Below, piece by piece: positions 53,707 to 62,428 of a stretch of DNA of 64,000 nt (position 1 is the first letter of the stretch; each line of letters starts with the position of its first letter). The stretch is from M3007 sp041392625 (GTDB lineage: Bacteria > Bacteroidota > Bacteroidia > Chitinophagales > Saprospiraceae), in NCBI GenBank assembly GCA_041392625.1, contig JAWKLR010000003.1, positions 186,001-250,000 of the forward strand, read 5' to 3'. Made by a program: the position numbers and the translations under genes. Below the pieces are notes generated by a model that ran no database searches, had not been told where the DNA came from, and saw only the letters and a program-made list of their open reading frames with translations.

Positions 53707-55448
53707 TCAATGCAACACCACCAGTTTTTTGAACTCGGAATATCCATTGGCAGCACCGGACCGAATCCAGTATATACCATTTGGGAGCGCCTGTATATCC
53801 ATTTCCACCTGTTGTTGCCCGGAAGGTATTTGATGTGTTTGAACGACCATGCCTTTGCTGTCAAACAGGGTCGGGGTTGGGTCAAACCGGTAGGCTTGGC
53901 CTACAACTGCACGGATGCATTGGCCGGGTTGGGGCTGAGCAGGAGAGAAGCTTGCTGAGAAGCAAATGCCTCTTTGCTGGATACTCCGGAATTCTCCGTC
54001 CTCCAGATTTACGGGCAGACAAAAGGTGCTGGAATTGTATGCATTGCTGACAGTGAGGGCACGCATTGAATAATCCGGCAGAGAGAAGTTATTACCGGAT
54101 TGGTGTCCTGACTGGTGGTTCCATCTCCGAAATCCCAGAGCCATTCATCGGGTGCATAAGCGGATAAGTCGGTAAATGAAATCCGGAGTGGGAGGTTTTT
54201 GTTTTCCGGTTCCCACCAGCCCAGGCACTTGGATGGTTGTTGAGCCCGAGGTATCGCAGGATGAATCATCTGATGGGCCGAGCCTGAAATTGGGAAAATT
54301 GGGGATGGTCGAATTATAGACCTCCGTCAAAGAATTCCGTGCTGCTGGATGACCTTGCAATCACTCCCCCTGCCTGTTGGGGAAATTGATGTAGTTGAGG
54401 TGTTGCGACCACCAGATGTATTTATGTAGATTCTTCCGTCGGGCCTACCTGAGCAAAATGAAACCAGGGCAGCGCAAACCGGAAATGAACAAAGATCGGA
54501 TTCGGCAACCAGTATTTCAGATGCAAAGATATCATCAGCGAGCAAGTCAAACTGGACAATGGTGGTACTTCGCATTACATAGAGGTACCTTGAATTGTAG
54601 GATACAGCACCACCATAGTTGTTGAAAATATCCGGAAATGTGTGTTTTTGCATGTTGCTGAGTTGCCCTGAGCATCGGTCAAAGTCAAAGACGGCAACAT
54701 ACCCTGGTTGATTAATATATCGTTGTTCAACGCGAATATATTTTGAACCATCCGGGGAGAAGAAATTCATACCCAGGCCACTATCCAGCGAATCTCCTGC
54801 AATTTGCAGGGTCGGGGTATTCACCCCGGACGGACTCAACAGCCAAGTGTAATACCGATTGGTGTCTTCTTCCGGAATAATGAGCCACCAATCCCGGCCA
54901 TTTCGTGTTTGACAGCGGTTAAATGGCCCCAGGTCAAGGTATCTTGAAATAAAGGAATGTTTTTTGAGTACGTTTCCTGAAGTAGGGCCATTAGGAACCG
55001 AGACAACACTGTATTGTATCTTAGCGCCCCCAGGCATATAAATTGTGATCGATTACATTAAATAGGTAATACAGCGTTTCACTGCCTGGCTTAGGTAGAA
55101 TAATGGCCCCCTGTAGTGGCGGCATCCATGCCCGTCTCCATTGGTTGCAATCCCGTCTCCGTTTTGCATCAGGACGTGGTTGCTTTGTAGATTTTTCACC
55201 ATTTGTATAAAACAATAAATTTCCGGATGAATCCTGCTGGCATTGGTCATATCCAGATTCATATCAATGTCTTGCCGGATGGATTGCTGTGGAAAAACCG
55301 AATCCCGAAAGTTCAGAATAAAGCCACCAAAATCGTCGTCAGGGGGTGATTGAGTACCTCCTTCATATCCTAGTATCCAGACGGCATCGCGGAGTTGTGC
55401 CTGACGAACGGGCAAGGCAAATCAAAACGGTGTAAACTGGTATTTCAT
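53707..55448 (-). pseudogene. T9SS-secreted PKD-domain protein, copy 2 (many frameshifts)
   Basis: Same length and domain order as copy 1, highly similar at the DNA level, but read in at least seven frame segments: start at 55448 (QLRDAVWILGYEGGTQSPPDD), then IILPKPGSETLYYLFNV, a 236-codon propeller part (54327-55037), SLTEVYNSTIPNFPNFRLGP, LPLRISFTDLSAYAPDEWLW (PKD) and the sorting domain (53707 to about 53960, KLVVLH). Most differences from copy 1 are one- to three-base gaps; substitutions are fewer. Either a decaying duplicate or a poorly resolved assembly of two near-identical genes. Confidence 0.7.
54327..55037 (-). CDS. PKD/T9SS protein copy 2, longest open part
   Basis: 236 codons covering the propeller-like middle (NRYYTWLLSPSGVNTPTLQ, KYIRVEQRYINQPG, VSYNSRYLYVMRSTTIVQ). 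It matches copy 1 residues about 20-255 of the C-terminal part nearly residue for residue. Ends are defined by frameshifts, not by real start or stop codons. Confidence 0.5.
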   Translation of the reverse strand: MPGGAKIQYSVVSVPNGPTSGNVLKKHSFISRYLDLGPFNRCQTRNGRDWWLIIPEEDTNRYYTWLLSPSGVNTPTLQIAGDSLDSGLGMNFFSPDGSKYIRVEQRYINQPGYVAVFDFDRCSGQLSNMQKHTFPDIFNNYGGAVSYNSRYLYVMRSTTIVQFDLLADDIFASEILVAESDLCSFPVCAALVSFCSGRPDGRIYINTSGGRNTSTTSISPTGRGSDCKVIQQHGIL

Positions 55449-55504
55449 AGGAATAAAATTTCCGGGGCAGCAAGAAGCGCGGATGTAACAGGCCGGTTAA
55501 ATCA

Positions 55505-57442
55505 TCAATGCAACACCACCAGTTTTTTGAACTCGGAGTATCCATTGGTAGCAGTGGAACAGATCCAGTATATACCATTGGGAGGAATTACCAATAAAAA
55601 TCAATTTCTATCTGTTGTTGTCCGGAAGGTATTTGACGTGTTTGAACGACCATGCGCTGCTGTCAAACAGGTCAGGGTTTGGTCGAAGAAACCGGTAGGC
55701 TCGGCCCACTGCAACTGCACGGATGCATTGGCCGGGTTGGGGCTGAGCAGGAAAGCCTTGTCGGGGTGGAGCCATCGGATGCGGATTCGATTTTGAGTAC
55801 CAGAGCCTCCCCAAGGTCATCCCGATGAATTGCCTGCATATTGATCAATTCATACAATGCTCTTGCCAGTACACCGGCAAGCCTCTTCAGCGGACATTAC
55901 TGGGCAATGTCCACAAAGTTGTAAGGAAGTTCCATCCAGCTGGTGTTTCCGCGGAAACGGTTTTGCAAAAACAGTTCGTTGGCTCTGCTGTTCGTTGCTT
56001 TGGTACACTTCGGTTTGACACAAGACTGGTGTTCTCTGTCAGTAAATTGCCTGCGGTTTCTGTGCGCCAGTCATCCAGAACATTGTGCAGGCTGTTGTAA
56101 TTGCAGGCTGCTTCGCAGTTGTTCGGCTGCTACCTTTTGAATCTCCACATACCTTCCTCCTGCGGTGCTACTGCTTGTTGCATCAGGGTATAGAATTGCT
56201 CGCGCGCAGGATTCACGGTTTCTTTTTGCCTGCACAGTTGGTATCGTGCCCAGGTGGGCTTCTTCGTTTACCTGATTTATGGCCTGTTCCATATTGAAAT
56301 AAGAGCCCAGTGCGGCGTTGTGTCGCGGTGGAGAAAAAGTTTGCTACCGTTGTTTCACCCGGGTTCCTGGGTGCGCCGTTGCTGAGGCGTGCAAACAAGC
56401 GGCGTTGCGCCATCAGTTCGAAAACGGAGCTATAGGTTCCGGCAACGTATGCTCCGCTGGCAGGTTAGACTTGTCAATGCCGTCCGTCGGGTATCGCCAC
56501 CGGGCTCTCCAAAATTATGGCTTTGGAACCGGTGGGCCATCCACGGAAAGTATGGCAGAGCCATTTGGCAGGAGCAAACCAATCGGTCATGCCCATATTT
56601 CCTGTACTCCATTGTGGAATAGTGCCGGTTCACTTAAGAATTTGGAATTATTAATGTCATTCAGATTATCCGACTCATTAAACGCTTGCCAGGCACCCGC
56701 GGTTCCCAGCCATTCGTTTCCGGCATGCACTTGTTCGCCGATAATGGTTGAGAAAAATGGATCATTTGGGGTCATTGGGGTCGTCGTTGTCTGCGCGCAG
56801 CAGGAGGCCATACAGGCCGGCCGTTCCAATGTGGGAGCGTTGGAAGCGGGTATCTTCTGAGCGCCAAAAGGTGAATCCGGTAGGGGACTGTCCATCGCTT
56901 GTATTGCAGCACCAGGTTTCGTTGCTATTGTTGTTCTCGAATCCTGTCGCTGCCATTGAAAAATGTCTGTGCAACTGCCTCGTTCTCATAGATGTAGTTG
57001 TTGCTGCTGCCATAGGTACCCAGGCCCAGGGAGCAATCCAGAAAATGGTTGCCATAAATGAAATTATCCTGGCTCGATTGCAGACGGAGTCCGTGATAAT
57101 ACGTTCCATCTTCGAGAACTTCAACGGTATTGCCTGTCACTTCTTGCCGACGACACATATTCAAACTGATTCCCGCTACGGGCGTTCCCGGGAATAAACT
57201 AATCTGATTGTCCCCAATTTTAGAAATGAAACCCGAGGCATAATTGTTTACGACAATTCCACTGTTTCCGGCTCGTATTACGTTGTTGGAAAGGTCAACT
57301 GCCCGGCTTCCTCCTGAGTTGCATGGATGCCAAGGTTCCCCACAGCGTATATTGAGGAGTGTTGTAATGGTGCATTGTTCAACAACCAAATCGGTTCACC
57401 AGGCTGTACACGCCAACCTGGAGTTCTCCATTGAGCAATTAC
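55505..57442 (-). pseudogene. 3' part of the metalloprotease/beta-helix gene, heavily frameshifted
   Basis: Continuation of the gene starting at 60770. Pieces in changing frames: a NosD-like beta-helix (IYGNHFLDCSLGLGTYGSSN, VVEQCTITTLLNIRCG), GFENNNSNETWCCNTSDGQ with TGFTFWRSEDTRFQRS, IIGEQVHAGNEWLGTAGAWQ, AQRRLFARLSNGAPRNPGE, and AINQVNEEAHLGTIPTVQAK. It ends with a T9SS sorting domain (55505 to about 55755) that is homologous to that of copies 1 and 2. At least eight small indels are needed to read through. Confidence 0.6.
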
Positions 57443-60214
57443 TTACCTTGGCATCATTGCATCGAGTGGCATGCACACGCCTATAAGATCGGTTCCATTT
57501 AATGGAATTGCAATCGAAGAATCGACATGGTTTTTATCGTCATATTGCGAGTAAAAAATCACTATTTGTAGCAATGAGTCCATTTCTGAGATCTTCCATT
57601 CTGTAGTCAGACGGTGTGTGAGATTATGTACCAAAAAGCCAGCGACATCATTAATTTCAATGCCCGCAAAAGAACGGGTTCCTTGATTGGGCGCATTTGC
57701 ATCGTAGTGCGGCAAGAGCGTTTGAGTACACAAGAAGTAATTGTTAAATATACCTCTTTTCAGAAATCCGATGGATTGAAGTTGCCCGTCCTGACTTTGC
57801 GGCACATAAATACTTATCCAGTTTTTATCAAAGGTGTTGTTTTCCAGGTTCACTGTTGCCTCATCCTCCAAGAATGTGCCGTATTCGGCATCAGACAGGG
57901 TGCTGTTCTTCATTTGGAGCGTGGCATCACCTAACACGTGGATACCTTTCCATAAATGCTGGCATCCGTGCAGGAAAGATTCGTTGTAAATTTCCAGTTT
58001 GACACCTTCTGCTACTTCAATTTCCGCCCCCTGATTCATAATAAGTTCACATTTGTCAAATACCATATTTTGATCAATAATCAATTTGCCATTGACTGCG
58101 ATACATATATTCGAATACGTGGTTTCCAGTCCGGCCAACTCGGCAGAAACTACCGATTCGGGGTTGTTGCCCAGGATCAGGGAGCCGGGGTCGGTGCAAA
58201 CGCATGCTGGCGCCTGAATACAATCTTCCAGAAGCAACAGAATATCGCCACCATCCGCAGTCTGATTCAGGCATAGCCCGGTATTCAGCAGGTCGATAGT
58301 TAAAGGTACCTCAGCACCGGCAGAATAATTGGTCGATACATCCATAGTTAAGGTAATTATTGCAGAATTGATACCGCCATTGCATTCGGTACCTGGCAGA
58401 ATGCTTATATGAGCCACACCATTTGCATCAAAGCCTCCACCCGGAACAATACTCATGCCTTGAGGAATATTGGCTTGTAAATCTACATCAACCGGATTGG
58501 TTCCTTGACCGATCAGGCATAGCTCGTACTGGACAACCGCTTGCCCGCCAACACACCCGGCGACAACGGTAGGCGTGATAATCACTTGTGCATTACAGGA
58601 AGACGTTGCAGATATATTATCCATAAAGAATACGAGTCCTTCGAAAGGGGATATGGGATTGATGAAATCAGCGGTTCCCCACACCAATAATTCCGAAATC
58701 GGTGGAGCGCCTATTGGGTGTGTATAGGTGAAGGAATGGGATTGTAAACTTACATCAACACAATCAGATCCGGAATTAATTAAATTGTCAAACCCGGGAT
58801 TTGTATTTTGATCCATGCAGTAAATATCTACCCCGGGACAAATCGTATAGGATGATCCGATACTTCCCCAAACGGGTGGGTTCATAATCGTAGCACAGGG
58901 TGCCGCTGTAAATCCATAGATTTCAATCCTTCCTCCCGTAGGTATCTGTGTTGATGCAAATTTAGTCGAAGTTGCTTCGTAATTTATGAATACTGTACAA
59001 CCTCCATAAATGGGTTGTGAAAGAGGGATGCGGAGGGATTCCTGGTCCTGGTCATAATTTGATGAACGAACCCATCGGGCCAGTTTGTTTGCAGGGTTCG
59101 CATTCAATTGACATTCTATATCCGGTGAATTTCCAAGGGAGGTGATATCTGTAAATACGACCGGTGAAATTGAAAGAGAGGGATAATAGTTGGAGCCTCC
59201 GATTGGAAAATCCTCGAAGTCTCCGAAACAAATTAAATTGCAATCGTCCGATGAGCACAAAGTCTGAATAGGAGTCTCCAGCACTGTAATGTATACCGTC
59301 GCTTCATCGCATACGGTTCCATCGCAGCTGTATAGTCGATAACAGAATGAAAAGGTTCCAGGAACTGTTCCGGTTACATCAAATCGGACTATTTTAGTTG
59401 GATCATTCGCAGCATAAACCGGCACTACCGTGATTTCATTGTCTGAGCCGCAGAGTTCAACTGAATACTGGTTGGAATAAGGTGCATAAACATCATTTGC
59501 AATAAGCCAAGGGCTAAGACCTTGTATTCCATCTGAAGCGGATCCGGGAATACCCGTCTTTAAACGGATAGGATTGTTTGAAGGGGATGAGTTCAAAAAA
59601 ATAGGTTGTGTGATATAATCATCTTCCGCATAAACCACACATTGAGTACATGGACCTGCATGTCCAATTCTGCACAGTATACTGCTTTCAATAGCGGTAA
59701 TATCCCGCCGTGGATAGCTGTAGTTATTTGGACAGGCATTTATTCCGGGGTGCATGACGTATTGATATTGTGGATCGTTTAGGTCAGGAGCACAACGAAT
59801 ATCCAGGTGGCTCAACCAATTGTTCACATCGCTTACGGCACCATTTGCAGCAACCAAATCTGAATAGCTTACTTCGGCAAGGTTCCAGTTAAGTGTTTCT
59901 TGTCGGAAAACTATGTTTTGATCGCAATTGTCTGAAAATGAACCGGGGGCAGCAGGATTTTTTAGTTGTTTACTACAGCAATCCGGATCGTTGGCTGGTT
60001 CGATGAATTTGATGTAGTTATTTCCATCCTTTTTGTACAAAAAGTTGTCCCAATCTGTAAAACGCTCCAGGGTACCTTGCCCTTGGACAATTGCTCCTCC
60101 GTACGTAGACGCAATTCCCAACAGGTGCATTCCTTCGTGCAAAACTGCGGTGTACAAATCTACGGTGTTTTGATAGATTGGATTGGTATTCCAATCTGTA
60201 AGGTCGGTCGGCAT
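57443..60214 (-). CDS. metzincin-like metalloprotease with beta-helix region (main open part)
   Basis: 923 residues of a larger protein (frame starts at 60770 after one indel near 60240). The zinc motif is LHEGMHLLGIAS (H26, E27, H30), i.e. HExxHxxGxx with Ser in the third-ligand position of metzincins; YVMHPGIN about 140 residues later may be the Met-turn. Then Ig-like parts (VVPVYAANDPTKIVRFDVTG), a domain with many cysteines, and the start of a NosD/PbH1-type beta-helix near residue 730 (CELIMNQGAEIEVAEGVKLE, MKNSTLSDAEYGTFLEDEA). The frame is lost at about 57450. Exported and probably T9SS-secreted, as the downstream end of the gene encodes a sorting domain. Protease activity is a prediction from the HExxH only. 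Confidence 0.75.
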   Translation of the reverse strand: MPTDLTDWNTNPIYQNTVDLYTAVLHEGMHLLGIASTYGGAIVQGQGTLERFTDWDNFLYKKDGNNYIKFIEPANDPDCCSKQLKNPAAPGSFSDNCDQNIVFRQETLNWNLAEVSYSDLVAANGAVSDVNNWLSHLDIRCAPDLNDPQYQYVMHPGINACPNNYSYPRRDITAIESSILCRIGHAGPCTQCVVYAEDDYITQPIFLNSSPSNNPIRLKTGIPGSASDGIQGLSPWLIANDVYAPYSNQYSVELCGSDNEITVVPVYAANDPTKIVRFDVTGTVPGTFSFCYRLYSCDGTVCDEATVYITVLETPIQTLCSSDDCNLICFGDFEDFPIGGSNYYPSLSISPVVFTDITSLGNSPDIECQLNANPANKLARWVRSSNYDQDQESLRIPLSQPIYGGCTVFINYEATSTKFASTQIPTGGRIEIYGFTAAPCATIMNPPVWGSIGSSYTICPGVDIYCMDQNTNPGFDNLINSGSDCVDVSLQSHSFTYTHPIGAPPISELLVWGTADFINPISPFEGLVFFMDNISATSSCNAQVIITPTVVAGCVGGQAVVQYELCLIGQGTNPVDVDLQANIPQGMSIVPGGGFDANGVAHISILPGTECNGGINSAIITLTMDVSTNYSAGAEVPLTIDLLNTGLCLNQTADGGDILLLLEDCIQAPACVCTDPGSLILGNNPESVVSAELAGLETTYSNICIAVNGKLIIDQNMVFDKCELIMNQGAEIEVAEGVKLEIYNESFLHGCQHLWKGIHVLGDATLQMKNSTLSDAEYGTFLEDEATVNLENNTFDKNWISIYVPQSQDGQLQSIGFLKRGIFNNYFLCTQTLLPHYDANAPNQGTRSFAGIEINDVAGFLVHNLTHRLTTEWKISEMDSLLQIVIFYSQYDDKNHVDSSIAIPLNGTDLIGVCMPLDAMMPR

Positions 60215-60770
60215 AGGGCCGGTGTACCAATTTACATTTTGGTTTTACCTCTACCAGACCAACATTAAAACCTGATGGAAACAAGTTGTTGTTCGTTCGA
60301 ATGTTAATCAAAGGCAAGTTTTTCATCTTGCCGCACTCAGCCTCCATGAATTGGCTGGCAGCCGCTCCGACTCCCTGGGGTGAATCCTTAAATTCAATTT
60401 TGATTGGAACCAGCCCGGGGTCGGCAGAACCTCCCACGACAGAGGATAAATAGGTGAACGCTGCACAAACCTGATCGCGTTCCGCCGTGGTGTAATCTCC
60501 GGAAAACCTCAAGTGAAATACTCCGGCATCGCATTCATCGGTAACAAGAATCGAAAGTGCCAATATTTCACTCTCCGTCCAGGTATTTCCGAATCTGTCA
60601 TAGTACTCTGCCCCACCAATGGAGGAGCTGAGACTCAATTTTTGAAAGGCGCCACATGCATAATTTGTGGGTGGCCCATTTAAGCTTTGGCTTAATAGCG
60701 TAGCGCTAAAAAAGAGAAGAAAGAGGGCAAAAAGGTCACGGGGTCGTGGCTTTGAGGATACGTAACACAT
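60018..60770 (-). CDS. metalloprotease/beta-helix protein, N-terminal open part
   Basis: Starts with a signal peptide (FALFLLFFSATLLSQ) and runs through GPPTNYACGAFQKLSLSS, then DSPQGVGAAASQFMEAECGKM and FNVGLVEVK. After about 60245 the frame is wrong; the authentic continuation is NWYTGPMPTDLTDWNTN in the neighbouring frame, leading into the HExxH domain. So only about 60245-60770 is real in this frame. Confidence 0.7.
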   Translation of the reverse strand: MCYVSSKPRPRDLFALFLLFFSATLLSQSLNGPPTNYACGAFQKLSLSSSIGGAEYYDRFGNTWTESEILALSILVTDECDAGVFHLRFSGDYTTAERDQVCAAFTYLSSVVGGSADPGLVPIKIEFKDSPQGVGAAASQFMEAECGKMKNLPLINIRTNNNLFPSGFNVGLVEVKPKCKLVHRPYADRPYRLEYQSNLSKHRRFVHRSFARRNAPVGNCVYVRRSNCPRARYPGAFYRLGQLFVQKGWK

Positions 60771-61106
60771 AATTACAAAAATTTAGTGGTTAACATGGGT
60801 GTGAATGGTATTTAATAAGGTCATTAAATTCATACTATATAAAGCCATACCCAGATGCACAGCATCCTGATGGAGAGGAGGGAATGGATCCCAAACAGAG
60901 ATATTAATTGGAAGTGGTTTTCGAAGTCTTAAAAATTACTGGTGGTTTATTGGTAGATAAATACCCTTAAAGATGAAAATAAAATTATGAATTTCCGGTT
61001 CAGGGTAATGTGAAATTGATGTACTGCAAAGGATTGTAAAATTAAATTATGAAGCCGTTCAGTTCTGGAAATAAACTAATTTTGAGGCTACATGCATTTT
61101 TTGCCC
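60771..61106. other. intergenic region without recognised features
   Basis: 336 bp between divergent genes (metalloprotease on minus, reductase-like on plus). A+T-rich; no clear promoter box on either strand, no hairpin with a T-tract, no repeat shared with the rest of the window. Confidence 0.5.
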
Positions 61107-61862
61107 ATGACACCCAACCTGTACCAAACCATCGCCCTTTCCTGGCTGGTCATCGGCCTGCTCGTATTTATTGTGTTGCTCAATATCAGTGCACCCTATG
61201 GCCGGCACAACCGCAGTGGTTGGGGGCCGCAAATTGACAATAAACTGGGTTGGATACTTATGGAGTTGGTGGTCTTATTGGTACTGAGCGGTTTTTTGTG
61301 GATCTCCCAGATGAAACCGCAGTTTGTTACGCTGATCATTCTTTCGTTTTTTTACCTGCATTACATACACCGGTCGCTGATATTCCCGTTTTTTATCCGG
61401 ACAAAAGGCAAAAAAATGCCTCTGGCAATCATGCTCAGTGCAGTGGGCTTCAACAGCATGAATGGCTTTCTGCTCGGCTGGTTTTTTACCCATTTAGCGG
61501 ATTATCCCGACTATTGGCTCACCGATTCCCGATTCATCTTTGGAACCATACTGTTTTTTGCGGGCATGGCCATCAACATCCGCAGCGATTACTACCTGAT
61601 CGGATTGCGAAAGCCGGGACAAACCGGATATGTGCTTCCGCAAAAAGGACTGTTCCGCTGGGTGAGTTGCCCAAACCATTTTGGCGAAATACTCGAGTGG
61701 ACCGGATTCGCAATTCTGACCTGGAGCTTGCCCGGACTTGTTTTTGCCGTCTGGACTTTTGCCAACCTTGCCCCACGCGCCCGCGCCCACCATTTTTGGT
61801 ACCTGGAAAAATTCCCGGATTACCCCATAGAACGAAGAATTCTCATTCCGTTTATTTGGTAA
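61107..61862 (+). CDS. steroid 5-alpha-reductase family membrane protein
   Basis: 251 residues from ATG 61107 (MTPNLYQTIALSWLVIG); another in-frame ATG at 61092 would add five residues. About six membrane helices. Family landmarks: APYGRHNRSGWGPQIDNKLG near the start, and PNHFGEILEWTGFAI and LAPRARAHHFWYLEKFPDYP near the C-terminus, matching 3-oxo-5-alpha-steroid 4-dehydrogenases. The reaction would be NADPH-dependent reduction of an enone or polyprenol-type double bond in the inner membrane; the bacterial substrate is unknown. Monocistronic. Confidence 0.87.
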   Translation: MTPNLYQTIALSWLVIGLLVFIVLLNISAPYGRHNRSGWGPQIDNKLGWILMELVVLLVLSGFLWISQMKPQFVTLIILSFFYLHYIHRSLIFPFFIRTKGKKMPLAIMLSAVGFNSMNGFLLGWFFTHLADYPDYWLTDSRFIFGTILFFAGMAINIRSDYYLIGLRKPGQTGYVLPQKGLFRWVSCPNHFGEILEWTGFAILTWSLPGLVFAVWTFANLAPRARAHHFWYLEKFPDYPIERRILIPFIW

Positions 61863-61904
61863 CTAAGCTGGACGTTAGCCAAAGGCATTACTTAAAACTG
61901 CCCT

Positions 61905-62115
61905 AAAATGGGGCGCTAGCCCTATGGTCTTAGTAGCACAGTGGATACATACCATTTTTAAGGGGCGTAGCCCTGACATCTTATTGTCTTTTGTCTCAGA
62001 GTTTTTTACCCAGTTTAGTTTTATCAAAAAATAGCATTTTAAGATGTCAGGGCTACGCCCCTCAAATTATCTATCCTGATCCGGCTACGAAGATATCAGG
62101 GCTACGCCCCTAAAT
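61905..62115. repeat. folded ~210-bp dispersed repeat, copy B
   Basis: Begins AAAATGGGGCGCTAGCCCTA like copy A and ends GGGCTACGCCCCTAAAT. The inner arms AAGGGGCGTAGCCCTGACAT (61959-61978) and ATGTCAGGGCTACGCCCCT (62043-62061) are complementary; a third GATATCAGGGCTACGCCCCT lies at 62092-62111. The rest of the 566-bp gap (61863-62428) shows no gene or clear promoter. Confidence 0.75.
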
Positions 62116-62428
62116 AGGTTTGGTAAGGAGTCGGTTGTCTACTAAGTTTTTAAGCATCTAAAGAAGCCGGGAGGGGACTTAGTGTCTGTTTGGGGTTCAA
62201 ATCCAAACGAGCCCTTATTAAATTATTAAGACCTCGCGTTAAAAATAATTTAATTGAATTTTTATTCTCACCCTGAGCAGGCGGGCTTTCCTATTATTGT
62301 GCGCCAGAACGGATCCGGAATTTTGTCAGGCTTTTAAAAAATCGGGGCCTGCAACAAACCCATTTGAACGGATAAGCGTCTATCTGAGCATAACAACTTC
62401 CTTATACCATTTAAGCTATGAACCCGTC

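Noticed and set aside
55825..57197. Plus-strand ORFs in the damaged region (e.g. 56318-56860)
   Set aside because: They overlap identifiable minus-strand fragments of the beta-helix/sorting-domain gene and show no protein family.
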